The notes under the pieces: generated by a model
What the model was told of the DNA's origin: nothing
The model's input: the letters and a program-made list of their open reading frames with translations, nothing else
Databases searched by the model: none
Program-made: the position numbers and the translations under genes
Shown here: positions 28,890 to 39,355 of the stretch, in pieces
How the letters are laid out: every line of letters begins with the position of its first letter
Numbering within the stretch: the first letter of the stretch is position 1
From: Sulfolobus sp. A20
Lineage (GTDB): Archaea > Thermoproteota > Thermoprotei_A > Sulfolobales > Sulfolobaceae
Reading direction: 5' to 3'
Assembly: GCF_001719125.1 (NCBI RefSeq)
Contig: NZ_CP017006.1
Location: 2,618,384-2,682,383 of the forward strand
Length of the DNA: 64,000 nucleotides

Positions 28890-29375
28890 ATAATTTTAAA
28901 AGGATATTAACGTTTATAAACTTTTGTAAGAATAAAACCGAGACAAGGTGTTATAGTGTGAAGTTTAAAATGAGAAACCATTCCGTAATACTTTGTTGCA
29001 CAACATGCAGGTGCTTAATGGACTAGTTCATGACTTTTTCAATTAAAACGTTTTTACGCTATCTAAAGCCCTATGGGCTATTTTGCTCCCCTAGCGTGTT
29101 TAAGTGCTTCTACATAAAATGGTTAGGTTTGACTTTCCTCATCTGTGAACAATTTATTAACTTAATTCTTACACGTAAAGGAAGTTTTTGAAATGTCTAT
29201 AGAAATGATGTTTCATTACAAAGTGTGGTAAAGCCTCGACATTTATAGCGGGTAGGAGGTCACTTTACCCCCTTTATAGTTTTTAAATATATTATCACTC
29301 ACCTTAACCTATGCTTCAAACCATCTTAGCTTACTTTATATCCCGTTTCCTAAAAACTCTCTTGATTATTTTTTT
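28890..29375. other. Intergenic region with TnpB-end hairpin
   Basis: At 29231-29266 a plus-strand hairpin copy (AAAGCCTCGACATT...GGTAGGAGGTCAC). The remaining sequence is AT-rich with no gene. Confidence 0.5.
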
Positions 29376-29572
29376 GTGTGCACAACAGTTTGGTTAAATT
29401 GAATTTTGCTTAGGAAAAGTATTTTTAGGGTTATTTATTGAGACGAGAACGGGTTTGATTTCCTAACACTCACCAGTGACGAGATAGCTAAAAATACTCT
29501 TCAATACGATTTACTCGAAATCTATTGGCATAAGTTGAAATATAGAGGTGGATGAAATTGTTGTCACACACT
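29376..29572. mobile_element. MITE, about 197 bp
   Basis: Ends GTGTGCACAACAGTTTGG and GATGAAATTGTTGTCACAC; interior shares the AAAAGTATTTTTAGGG and TTTCCTAACACTCACC blocks with the copy at 37760. No coding capacity. It lies just beyond the end of the broken carotenoid gene. Confidence 0.85.
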
Positions 29573-29631
29573 CCCCTACAATCTTTCTTCACTTAAAAAC
29601 TCTACCCATGGTAAGGCTTGTCCTTCCTTTG

Positions 29632-30297
29632 TCATTTTCCCCTTAAGGTTAGGTAAATAATTGTAATAGTTAAGGCTAGTGAGAGCAGTGTAGCGACTCC
29701 TAAGGGCGTAAACAGTTGTGGTTTAGCTAAGATGAAGAAATACAACGAGAAAAGGAAATAGTCTATTGAGAACAAGACGTTATTCTGTGCCACCCCTTTA
29801 GGTCTATAGGCGAAGAGGAAAATTATAATTATTATTAAGGAGACGACATACCAGCCGATGAAGTTCGTTATAGGTATTCCAAACCAGTACGGTAAGGGAT
29901 TGCTCTTCCAAACCCAGCTGTTACCATAATGGGGTCAACTGATAAGTCTATGACCACCATCATCAGGGGGAAGAGTATTAGCTTCAATCTCCTATTGAGA
30001 CCCATAATCGGTAAATAGGATAGAAAAGAGAAGACCCCCCAACCTAATATCACAAAGACCGGTACCCCTAAGAAATAAGGGGGGAAGTCATATTCGTATC
30101 GTCCAAACGGTATCCCCGTCGTTAACCCTATTTTCTCGAAAACGAAGCCTATGAGCGTTGAGATGAGGAAGAGTACTGACAAATCCCTCCTCTTCAAACT
30201 TATTTAAGATTGAGAGGATGACGAAGAAGACCAAGAACGGGTCAAGGACAATCCCTAGGGTGAGTAGGATGAAGGCTATCAATTCCCTCTTATCCAT
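29632..30297 (-). pseudogene. Carotenoid biosynthesis membrane protein (CruF/DUF422-like), broken in three frames
   Basis: Three segments in different frames join to a normal membrane protein. They run MDKRELIAFILLTLGIVLDP (from 30297), then TTGIPFGRYEYDF and LGVPVFVILGWGVFSF with DLSVDPIMVTAG, then WVWKSNPLPYWFGIPITNF and IGWYVVSLIIII, to a stop at 29632. Frameshifts lie near 30195 and 29915. The segment pattern (PFGRYEY, GVPVFVILGW, DPIM, GIPITNFIGW) is typical of bisanhydrobacterioruberin hydratase-like CruF proteins. Two independent shifts make it a pseudogene unless the assembly is wrong. Confidence 0.8.
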
Positions 30298-30434
30298 ACA
30301 TAGGACACATATTTTTAGTCATTTTTATTTTTTACCTCTTTACGGTAGGGTTACTGCAAACTAGTAAGCCCATAAAGGAACCCTTGATCATTCACTGTGA
30401 GAGGGATAAAATACAAATAGCGTCGTCTATTTAG

Positions 30435-31025
30435 TATCTATCGATTTAGGCATTAACATGTTACCAACAGTTACAGTAGATGACGTTACTGTTCTCTTTT
30501 ACCGTGGTTCAACAGTTAAAATCAAATTTTAGAAAGCGGATTTAGACAAGTTATGAGAAGATACAAGAAGAAGTGTTAAGGGAGAGACTATTTAAGAAAC
30601 TGTACAGTAGGCTTCTCCACTACTTTAGCCTCCCATCTCGCTAAGTCATTGTGGGATAGGTGTTTACTTAGCCTACCCTTACTCAATCTCTCAAGATAAG
30701 GGAAATAAGTTCACTGTGAACATTTCGTAAACTCATCAAAGCTATTGTGCATAAGCTCTATGAATACGGAATAATGGTGTTTCTAGGCGTTGAGTATAAT
30801 ACTTCTGTGCTTTTAACAACGTTAAGATTGATAAGAAGCCTAGGGAAGTCATTAATTGCCCTTTAGGTAACAAGCTTCACAGCTAACGGAAAACATGATG
30901 AAACTGGGAATAAAGGAAATCGTAAGTGTATTAAAGAAGCCCCTTTCCTTCCTCGTAACGTCGAACTGAGTAACAAAGGGGAGTAACGCTTTAGACCTTG
31001 TAGGGCGTGGAGGAGGTCAGAAACG
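30435..31025 (+). pseudogene. TnpB (IS200/IS605-type) fossil, plus strand
   Basis: In scattered frames: SIDLGINMLPTVTVDDV (RuvC-I), LFYRGSTVKI, ISQDKGNKFTVNI, FLGVEYNTS (RuvC-II region), then a late CPLG-like segment and a terminal GGAGGAGGTCAG hairpin at 30993-31022. Many stops. TnpB is the RNA-guided nuclease ancestor of Cas12; this copy is dead. No TnpA is visible. Confidence 0.75.
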
Positions 31026-31629
31026 TAATTTAAGCCATTCAGTATGTTGCAGTTAATACTTCCATATCCGTCAAATAAAAGCTTCATTAAGAGAGAGTTC
31101 AGTGGGAAATAGTACCATCAGTAACTTAGAAAGACTTCATTTAGAAAGGTACTTATGCTGAGACCGGTAACAATAGCTAATAACGTAAGTTTCACTAAGA
31201 ATTTTTTGTTGAACCTCTCTCGAGGTCAGTTAGTCCAAAGCGTATATAATTTGTATGAGTAGCTAACCTTCCTAGTTGTCCTTGAAATCATCCATCTAAT
31301 GATAATTCTGCTTAACTAACTTTGTCAACTTCGTCTATCAACTTCAAAAACTAATTCTCATCTCGATCGCCGTCACTCGTTTACAAACCCCACTTAGAAG
31401 CTCATTTATTTTGTTCTCCTACTTTAGCATCATGTAACGAGACATTATATCCACCTTTAATTTTCAGTGTTTTGATTGTATCTTAATCTGTATTGGGACT
31501 CTGGGTAGCTCTGGTGGACGTAGAAAACCCTTGCGCTTACTAGGAGTGACGTCGACGTAATGCATGCGGACTTCTGGCTTAAATCCCGTAGCATTAACAT
31601 CTGACCTCTTCCCCGCCTAATGAAAGAAT
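31026..31629. other. Intergenic region ending in a TnpB-end hairpin
   Basis: Non-coding and decayed. The last 26 bases (31601-31626, CTGACCTCTTCCCCGCC) are a minus-strand half hairpin of the TnpB family, stopping 4 bases before the leader-distal repeat of array 2. An insertion may have cut off older spacers of that array. Confidence 0.5.
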
Positions 31630-34303
31630 CTTTCAATCCCGTTTGGGATGCATCATGTTGAAGAAAGCCTTACTAAATGACGAATTTATTATAATCTTTC
31701 AATCCCGTTTGGGATGCTTCCACAACATATCACTGTGGAAACAACAACCATGGACATATCTTTCAATCCCGTTTGGGATGCATCCGATAATAGTGTAGAG
31801 CTAGAATACATTTGGTACCCCACTTTCAATCCCTATTGGGATGCATCGCCACGGCTTACTAGTTTATGTGACAGATAGTGATATTGTCTTTCAATCCCTA
31901 TTGGGATGCATCTACGATGAGCCATTAAATTGACCTACAAGAACTGCAAACTTTCAATCCCTATTGGGATGCATCAGGATGGAAGTGTAGCTTAAGTCCA
32001 CCAGGGTATATTTGGTTTGCTTTCAATCCCTATTGGGATGCATCTAGAAAACATTAAATTTATACCACATACTACTTATATCTTTCAATCCCTATTGGGA
32101 TGCATCTGGTTGAAATAATATCTAGTGGGTAACTCACACAAAAGAACTTTCAATCCCCATTGGGATGCATCTTTTATTTTCTTAGTTATTTCTCTAACTG
32201 CATAACCTTTTCTTTCAATCCCTATTGGGATGCATCGTGTAATGTTAATGGCTAAGTTTTCGTTAGTTGAAGGATACTTTCAATCCCTATTGGGATGCAT
32301 CATGTTGATTGTGTACCAGAAGAGCTGTTCTGGTTCAATCCTCTTTCAATCCCTATTGGGATGCATCCAAGAATCTCTATATCTAAATCTAGATACTGAA
32401 AACTATTCTTTCAATCCCTATTGGGATGCATCAGACTTGACGCGATACGAATACAGCTAGGACTTACGAACTTTCAATCCCTATTGGGATGCATCCCGAT
32501 GTAGTCTATGGCGCTATTATTGGTGCGTTTGCGAGCTTTCAATCCCGTTTGGGATGCATCGCAGCAAATAACAGAGGGAATGTATGTGCTGAACTACATA
32601 CTTTCAATCCCTATTGGGATGCATCACTGATATACCTCTGTCTAAAGATGATGTATATTGGATTACTTTCAATCCCGTATGGGATGCATCTTCTCTCTCG
32701 TTTTTTCCTCCCTGTGCCGTTAATGGATCTTTCAATCCCGTATGGGATGCATCAATTGTGTAAAATCAAAAGTTAGATTTGAAGGGGGTGTAGTCTTTCA
32801 ATCCCGTATGGGATGCATCCATGGCGATAAATATGAGACCAATTCCCCTTACCATTTTGACTTTCAATCCCGTATGGGATGCATCATTCGCAAATAGATA
32901 TCTCGGTAACAACGAATCAGCTTTCAATCCCGTATGGGATGCATCTATGGGATATCCCATTGTTTATGCGAATAAGCGAGAAATGCTTTCAATCCCGTAT
33001 GGGATGCATCTTGAAGATTGTAAGAGATTAACAAACGGCTGGAAATATATTCTTTCAATCCCGTATGGGATGCATCCTTAGGCGTACCTAATGGAGCACA
33101 AAGTAGCCATATTCTTTCTTTCAATCCCGTATGGGATGCATCGAAATATATTGTAAGTATATTTCAGATAAAGAAATTTGCAACTTTCAATCCCGTATGG
33201 GATGCATCTTTTACTGGGGAGTAAAATACAAAAAATACGAGGAGTGTGCTCTTTCAATCCCGTATGGGATGCATCAAAAAACATCATCGACTATATCTCT
33301 TACAATTTGATTTCTTTCAATCCCGTATGGGATGCATCACTATTGAAGCTACTGTTGGTAGAGTTGCAGAAATCCTCTTTCAATCCCGTATGGGATGCAT
33401 CATTAAGAAGTTTTGAGAATATTATCGATAGGCTTATTGACTTTCAATCCCGTATGGGATGCATCTTGAACCAAAAATTAAATTTTCTCTCTCTCATCTC
33501 TCTTTCAATCCCGTATGGGATGCATCTACTAGAGTGTGTTAGTTTTTACTTAGAGGTGGAAAAAACTTTCAATCCCGTATGGGATGCATCAAGAAACAAC
33601 TTGAGGTAATCAGTGTAGCTGAGGTTCCTGCTATCTTTCAATCCCGTATGGGATGCATCAGACGAGATAGTGAAGTTAAAGCCAATAAAGGTATACTACA
33701 CTTTCAATCCCGTATGGGATGCATCAATAATCGTCACCGACATCCACCCCTACTACGGGCTAATCTTTCAATCCCGTATGGGATGCATCTTGAACCAAAA
33801 ACGGGCGAGATACTGAGAGAGATCTTTCAATCCCGTATGGGATGCATCACCACCTAATTATTGCGTCTTTCGCGTCTGGGCTCTTCACTTTCAATCCCGT
33901 ATGGGATGCATCCACTCATTTCTCTACGCCTCGGCTAATATATCGTTCTATTTTTCTTTCAATCCCGTATGGGATGCATCAATGTTGGCAGCAAGACCAA
34001 TAAGTTTTGAGGAATTGCTTTCAATCCCGTATGGGATGCATCTTGATAGAGACGTATTTCAAAAAATACCCAGGGCAAGTCTTTCAATCCCGTATGGGAT
34101 GCATCGCATATTTTACAAAATCTGGTAAAGAAATGAAATATTGTAATCTTTCAATCCCGTATGGGATGCATCATAAGGCAAGTAGGGAAGAAGTACCAAG
34201 CATATCTTTCCTTTCAATCCCGTATGGGATGCATCCAGATAGAGCCTTTCAACCCAGATGTCTCATCTCTTTTCCCTGCTTTCAATCCCGTATGGGATGC
34301 ATC
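31630..34303 (-). CRISPR. CRISPR array 2 (42 repeats, 41 spacers)
   Basis: On the plus strand each 25-base repeat begins CTTTCAATCCC and ends GGGATGCATC; crRNA sense is the minus strand, from the leader at 34304. Spacers average 40 bases. Leader-side repeats have the GTATGGG centre, then from about 32600 to 31850 CTATTGGG, and the three oldest GTTTGGG, so centre variants form blocks that record array growth. One distal repeat ends GGGATGCTTC. There is no clearly decayed last repeat; the array seems cut by a hairpin element. Confidence 0.98.
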
Positions 34304-34750
34304 TGGTTTATTTATTAACCCCTATGCCTTATCTTTTCCTTCCCCTATAATAAATTTTACTTCTATTACCTTTTCCCTTCATGCGAGGGTTTTTCCTAGT
34401 AATAGTCTTTAACTTTTTTCCCTCGCATGGACTTTTAATTTATTTGAAAGTTTGGGTTAATTTATAAACGTTTAATTTACCAAATGATTCTCGCAACTCT
34501 CGCATTGAGACTCATACTTTTACACTTTTAAACCACTTAATGAAGGCGAACAATTATTGTTTGAATTAACGTACTATAAGGTTGTTATATCGCAACAAGG
34601 CGTTGAAAAGTTCACCGAAAATGATAGAATATATAAAACAGTTTTTAAGACAACGTTATAGTTATGTTTATAAAGAGGCTTAAATATACGCGTCATAACG
34701 TAAAAATTAGAAGGACGTTAGAATAAAAAGGTTTTATTACACTATAAAAT
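34304..34750 (-). promoter_or_regulatory. CRISPR leader of array 2
   Basis: Reverse complement is nearly identical to the leader of array 3 and close to that of array 1. Contains the perfect inverted pair CATGCGAGGG/CCCTCGCATG about 40 bases apart (34380-34430), an AATTTATTATAGGGG TATA-like box about 45 bases from the first repeat, and further up AT-rich blocks. Directly follows the cas4 stop codon. Confidence 0.88.
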
Positions 34751-35323
34751 CTATATTTCCCTCAAATAAAAATTACCATATTTGATTGGCTTACAGTAGT
34801 TAAAGAATCCACAGTTTTTACACTTTTTAGTAGGCTGTATTATTCTAATATTTTTACGGTTTTCATTTCTTTGTATTTTCCTTATATCGTCTATCATTTT
34901 CTCCACGTGGTCTTTGTCTTGACTTGTATAGGGTATTTTGAGTATTCTCTTTAGCGGGATGTAGTATAAGTAGGCTTCCTTCACTATCATGTTGAGTTTT
35001 TCCATGATGTATGAGTAAAATAATATTTGGAACTTATGATCTAGGGAAATTCTTCTGCTATTTTTTAAGTCGAGGGGAGAGTAATAGTAAGAGAATTTTA
35101 GAACGTAGTCTGGGATTCCGATTAAGTCCTTGTATCTGAGTACTGGTTTTTTAACTACTTGTTTGGCCTTCAGTGTAGGGTATAAGAAGTTCATGACTTT
35201 CTCCTTGTCCACCTCCTCTCCTTCAATCATCGCTTCAGTTATTCTCTCTTCAAAGCCAAGACTTTCTATTTGGATAATTGCGGGGCAGAAGATGTAATGT
35301 TTTATTGTGACTCCGCTGATCAT
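34751..35323 (-). CDS. cas4: Cas4-family RecB-like nuclease
   Basis: 190 residues. Fe-S cysteines: one near residue 13 (YIFCPAI) and three at the end (CKNCGFFNYC). RecB-motif residues: DLIGIPDYVLKF and PLDLKNSR, then HKFQILFYSYIME. Cas4 trims prespacers with a chosen PAM and helps Cas1-Cas2 insert them. Its stop codon touches leader 2, so cas4, leader and array are in line on one strand. Its relic stands before leader 1, and the leader 3 copy starts just at the place of its stop codon. Cas1 and Cas2 are not in the window. Confidence 0.92.
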   Translation of the reverse strand: MISGVTIKHYIFCPAIIQIESLGFEERITEAMIEGEEVDKEKVMNFLYPTLKAKQVVKKPVLRYKDLIGIPDYVLKFSYYYSPLDLKNSRRISLDHKFQILFYSYIMEKLNMIVKEAYLYYIPLKRILKIPYTSQDKDHVEKMIDDIRKIQRNENRKNIRIIQPTKKCKNCGFFNYCKPIKYGNFYLREI

Positions 35324-35864
35324 TAAATATAATATTGTTAATCACTTTTAATTTTAATTTACTATTCTACTTACCAGTACAAATATATATTATAACGGCT
35401 TATGGAGAATACCCAGTTCCTAGTATAACATTAGCTATCCATGAATGTAATGTAATTAGCTTGACTGTAAAAGGATTTATTTTTACTTTAAATCAATAAA
35501 AGATTCATTAAAGTTTTTAATCTAATTATATTTTACTTATTTTTAACTTTTATTGGAAATGTTTCCTTTCAACTCTATGAAAGATTGACTAAACTTCTAA
35601 AGAAAAAGACTAACCTCCTCCTCCCCCTAAAGGGTTCTGTAAAGGTCTAAGGCATTACTCCCCTTTACTGGAGTTACTCCGTTAGAAGAGACTAAAAAGG
35701 ACAATACGTTAACGATCTTCTCTTTACCCAGTACATTTAAAGCACCGTTAACTTCGCTGTGAAGTCTATGACCTAAAGGGCAGTTAATAACTCCCCTATA
35801 ATAGGATCTGATAGATTCGTAAAAATAGCTTTAAGTATTTATTTTACCCGTCTATTCTTATAAT
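35324..35864 (-). pseudogene. TnpB C-terminal fossil, in intergenic region
   Basis: Minus-strand bases 35610-35800 read VINCPLGHRLHSEVNGALNV (second half of the zinc ribbon and RuvC-III region), then SFLVSSNGVTPVKGSNALDL, and a GGGGGAGGAGG end. The same tail occurs in the fossil at 30435-31025, so both belong to one element family. The remainder of the intergenic stretch is AT-rich; the csa1 promoter (TATA-like near 35833-35845) is at the right end. Confidence 0.75.
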
Positions 35865-36728
35865 ATGTTCTTCACACTTACTGAAGTGTTATTGCTTGCG
35901 AAAAGAATCAGGCTCAGCCCTAAGGCTGTTTCAGAGGAGTTAAGGGGATGGCACTGGAATGAGCCACCGATCTACCACTCCTCCACTTACTTCTTAAACG
36001 TCTCTGACCTGACTAACGGTTTCTGTGAAACGGGGCGTTATGTGCATTTGAAGCATAAGGGTGTCAAGCCCGAAATCCCTGAGGGGGTCAACGATATCCA
36101 TTACGTTTACTCTGAAGGTATACAGACGATAAAGAGACTGATCTATGAGGAAGGGGAAAACATGAGTGGGAATAGGCTAAGGACTTTAATGACAGACGAG
36201 TTTTATAGAGTCATGGCTAACGTCCATGATGTAGAAAAGGCAAAGATCCTATGGGACCACATAACTAACATCTACTCAGCTGAGATAGATAAATATAAGG
36301 CAAAACAGTTCCTTACTAGGGACTCCTTAGTCTCCCTTATAATACCTTTTCACGTCGAATACCCAATAGACGGTTCTCTTGTAGGACTTCAGAGTAATAT
36401 CAGAGCTGACGCGTTTGTTCCTTTAATTCCGTTAATAGCTGAGATGAAGACTGGAAAGCAGAGAAGAGCCCATGAACTATCGTTAGTAGGTTACGCTTTA
36501 GCTATAGAAAGCCAGTTTGAGATCCCGATAGACTTCGGTTATCTATGTTACGTCATAGTCGACAAAAGCGTTTTAACTAACTGCAGGCTAATACACATTT
36601 CAGACTCTCTGAGAAGTGATTTCTTAGAGGTTAGGGACAGGGGGTTTGAGGCAATAGAGACTGACCCTGGAATGCCTAAGAGATGTGACGACTCTTGCCC
36701 ATTTTTGAGGCACTGTAACAAATTATGA
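35865..36728 (+). CDS. csa1: Csa1 (Cas4-related Fe-S nuclease of type I-A adaptation)
   Basis: 287 residues. Begins MFFTLTEVLLLAKRIRLSP and has EELRGWHWNEPP, typical of Csa1. Cysteines for an Fe-S cluster are in GFCETGRYVHLK and the last CDDSCPFLRHC. RecB-nuclease-like acid-lysine motif: ADAFVPLIPLIAEMKTGK. Csa1 usually stands in a csa1-cas1-cas2-cas4 module; here it is alone, followed at once by transposon debris, so cas1 and cas2 have been lost from this spot or lie elsewhere. Confidence 0.88.
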   Translation: MFFTLTEVLLLAKRIRLSPKAVSEELRGWHWNEPPIYHSSTYFLNVSDLTNGFCETGRYVHLKHKGVKPEIPEGVNDIHYVYSEGIQTIKRLIYEEGENMSGNRLRTLMTDEFYRVMANVHDVEKAKILWDHITNIYSAEIDKYKAKQFLTRDSLVSLIIPFHVEYPIDGSLVGLQSNIRADAFVPLIPLIAEMKTGKQRRAHELSLVGYALAIESQFEIPIDFGYLCYVIVDKSVLTNCRLIHISDSLRSDFLEVRDRGFEAIETDPGMPKRCDDSCPFLRHCNKL

Positions 36729-36739
36729 CAAAGGAACGG

Positions 36740-37700
36740 CAAACCTTGGTGAAAAGTTTTTTATCGAAGGAAAATCGTTTGTGAGGGGTTTGGGTTTCAT
36801 CGGATCTTATATCGAGGGCTTCACGGGAGTCTAGCGAATTCTTCGCCCTCCCCATTAGCGGGATAACCCACAGTGGGGGAACATCTTGGGCTATGCAAGC
36901 CTTTCGGGATACATCTGGCATTATGTAAAAAATGGAGTTACATAAACTTAATTCTTTCACTGAAACTGCTTTTCACGGAAAAAAAGGGGTAGTCTTAACG
37001 TGTCCCTCCTCCTTTCAAGTAGAGGGAAATTGTTTGGAGACCCAGCCCTCTCTAGGCGTTTGTCAAGTGATAAAACCATTGAACTGGGAAGAATGTCAGT
37101 TACACTCTGCCTTAAAAAGTAGGGAAAGCCATTTATTGCAAGAAAGATTTCCTATCCCTCCCTTAAGAGTTTTCCTCATCTATTCGTGCTTACATCTCTC
37201 ATGTATCAGGAGGGTAAGAGAACCGTAGAGGTTCGTGATAACAATTACATCCCTATCATTCTCGCGACCAAGAAAAGCAACTACATCTTTTTCGCACTTC
37301 GGACAATCGGTAGAGGAATGATCACTTTTTATGCCTTCTACTAAATCAAATCTCACGCATGAGATACCATCTATTGACAAAATTAAAGGGGATTTGCTGA
37401 AACGTTTAACGTCACAACTCCCTTCCCAACTTTCCTAGCATAAGTCTAGCCTTTTTGCTAAAATTCTAAATTTTCTCTTCTTTTACCTCCTATCATATGC
37501 AAATCTTCAGCTAAACTCTTATAATAATGTGCCCTAAACGTGTTGGAGTACTAATTTACCAACTACAATCGCATTAATATCAGCACCATCTTTGACTAAT
37601 ATTGAGAAGAGGGACTTTCAAAAACGCCTTACCAGCCTTCAAGACTAACCCCTTCTTAATCATTCTCACCACCCTTTTTGGCTTCCCTCAATAATGATCC
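36740..37700 (-). pseudogene. TnpB fossil, minus strand
   Basis: Reading leftward on the minus strand and changing frame: MIKKGLVLKAGKAFLKVP, AHYYKSLAEDLHMIGGKR, then HSSTDCPKCEKDVV (zinc ribbon), NDRDVIVITNLYG (RuvC-III DRD), and a C-terminal tail LWVIPLMGRAKNSLDSREAL. Numerous stops. This is a different TnpB branch from the fossil at 30435. Confidence 0.75.
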
Positions 37701-37759
37701 TTAAAACATTAAAAGCCTTTGACTTTTGAGAAGCAAAGTTATTGTGGAAAGATTGAGAT

Positions 37760-37964
37760 GTGTGGACAACAATTTGGTTGATATATATTGAATTTTCTTT
37801 ATCGTGGAAAAGTATTTTTAGGGTGAGAACGGGTTTAATTTCCTAACACTCACCTAACTCAACGAGATAGCAAGATGACTGAAAAATATTCTTCCACAAT
37901 AGACTATAAGTCCAATTGCATAAACAAAAAATTTTACAGTTGGACGAAATTGTTGTCCACACAC
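37760..37964. mobile_element. MITE, about 205 bp, best-preserved copy
   Basis: Ends GTGTGGACAACAATTTGG and CGAAATTGTTGTCCACACAC, near-perfect inverted. Interior has blocks common to all copies (AAAAGTATTTTTAGGG, TTTCCTAACACTCACC, TAGACTATAAGTCCAATTG). No coding capacity. Likely moved by a transposase elsewhere in the genome. Confidence 0.88.
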
Positions 37965-38316
37965 AGATTGAGTATCCCCTACACATCATGACTGCTCCTT
38001 AAGGATTCACATACTGGGAGAGGGACTCCTCAAGTTGAGGAAGTGAGTCAAAAGTTTTTTGATGGATTTGTAATCGGGCGAGAGTTTTAGGCAAAAAAGT
38101 AATTAAGTTTGTGCAACTTCTTTCGATGGTTTTTAATCTCCTTAATTTATCTCATACAGCTCTTCTTCCCGTAAAGGGACATAGTTATGGATATGCGATC
38201 TGTGACACTTCTTATCAAACGCTACACCTCTTTTCTTTGATAAGGGGTTGAAAGCTACTCTCTATCGGCTGTTTCTTTGTAGAGGGACTAACAGTGTTTT
38301 AAACCTTCTGGGTAAT
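37965..38316. other. Intergenic, nothing recognised
   Basis: About 350 AT-rich bases between a MITE and the ring nuclease stop. No frame, hairpin or repeat that I can support. Confidence 0.5.
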
Positions 38317-38850
38317 TCAAAAGAAAACTATAGTTCTAGCCTTACTCGTGTATAGATCACACAAGTAACCTAGGCACTGCCCCTTATCGTAAACACCTAA
38401 CGCCTTATCCTTTATCTCATAATACCTCTTCTTAATCCTATCGTATTCCTCCTCATCTATTATACTGGTAACTAGGTGAGCACCTATCTCTCTTGCCGTT
38501 AAAGCTGCAGCTGCACTTATAGCCTTCCTTCCCCCGGTGAAGTCCAGATAATCCCCAACCTTCAAAACCTCTCTGAGCTTCTCCCTAACTGTGATGAAAT
38601 CTTTAGGAGAGGATATATCGTCAAAAGGTAAAGTGATCTCCTTTACCTTAGTGAAGTTAACACAACACATGAACACTGCCTTAAGGACGTAGAATGTCTC
38701 CTTAGTCTCCCCAGTAGTGATCACTACTACTTCGTCCAAATCAACTTTATGAGGGGGGAAGGTCGAGATGTAGTCAGCGTTAGTCAGTTTCTCAAACGTC
38801 TCTACCGTACCACCGACAGTTTTACCTAGTGTGGCTACTAGTTTGACCAT
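38317..38850 (-). CDS. crn1: Crn1-type CRISPR ring nuclease (CARF)
   Basis: 177 residues, the size of Crn1 from Sulfolobus. Landmarks: MVKLVATLGKTVGGTVETF (first CARF loop), FMCCVNF, and YLDFTGGRKAISAAAAL (second ligand loop with conserved GGRK). Ring nucleases break cyclic tetra-adenylate and so switch off Csx1-type effectors. In the family sequence I remember, the first loop has Ser where this protein has Thr11, which might alter rate. Leaderless start with TATA near 38871-38884. Stands alone between a MITE and leader 3. Confidence 0.88.
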   Translation of the reverse strand: MVKLVATLGKTVGGTVETFEKLTNADYISTFPPHKVDLDEVVVITTGETKETFYVLKAVFMCCVNFTKVKEITLPFDDISSPKDFITVREKLREVLKVGDYLDFTGGRKAISAAAALTAREIGAHLVTSIIDEEEYDRIKKRYYEIKDKALGVYDKGQCLGYLCDLYTSKARTIVFF

Positions 38851-39355
38851 AATACAATGTTTTCAATTAACTTATTTATATTTTTTAGAAATGGAGCTAT
38901 ACATTCTGGCCACTAACAATTCCAAATAGTGGTCAACTAAAAAGTATTGCCAAAGATCCCCATGGAAGCCCATAGTATTTATGATAAAGAGAATGGGAAA
39001 CCTCACCCTTTAAGGAGATCAGCGACGCAAACCATGAGACTCAAAAGTAAGTATAGCCCAATTCCCATAACTATTCACAGCCTTTTAATCACGTTTTCAT
39101 ATTAAAAAGGTAAACGATAATAATTAAAAACTTTTTGAGGATTAAAGACTATTTTATTTATTCAAAATTATATTTTGCTTCTATCTTAGGTTAAATTATA
39201 CTTATAACGTTTTAATTCTTATAAAATTATAAAACCACTGCATGTAAAGAGATAAAAATGACTCGTAATATAGAAAAGCATATAATAAAATTATCTTTAA
39301 TTAATCTCGTATAATATAAGAATTTAGGTAATATAATAAATATGATAAGTCGTGA
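38851..39355. other. Intergenic, AT-rich
   Basis: CCTCACCCTTTAAGG at 39002-39016 is a weak hairpin fossil. Otherwise no feature; very AT-rich from 39100 to 39350. Confidence 0.4.

Noticed and set aside
33466-33801. Two array 2 spacers starting with the same 12 bases TTGAACCAAAAA
   Set aside because: The match stops after 12 bases with no coding-frame relation; could be chance among many AT-rich spacers.
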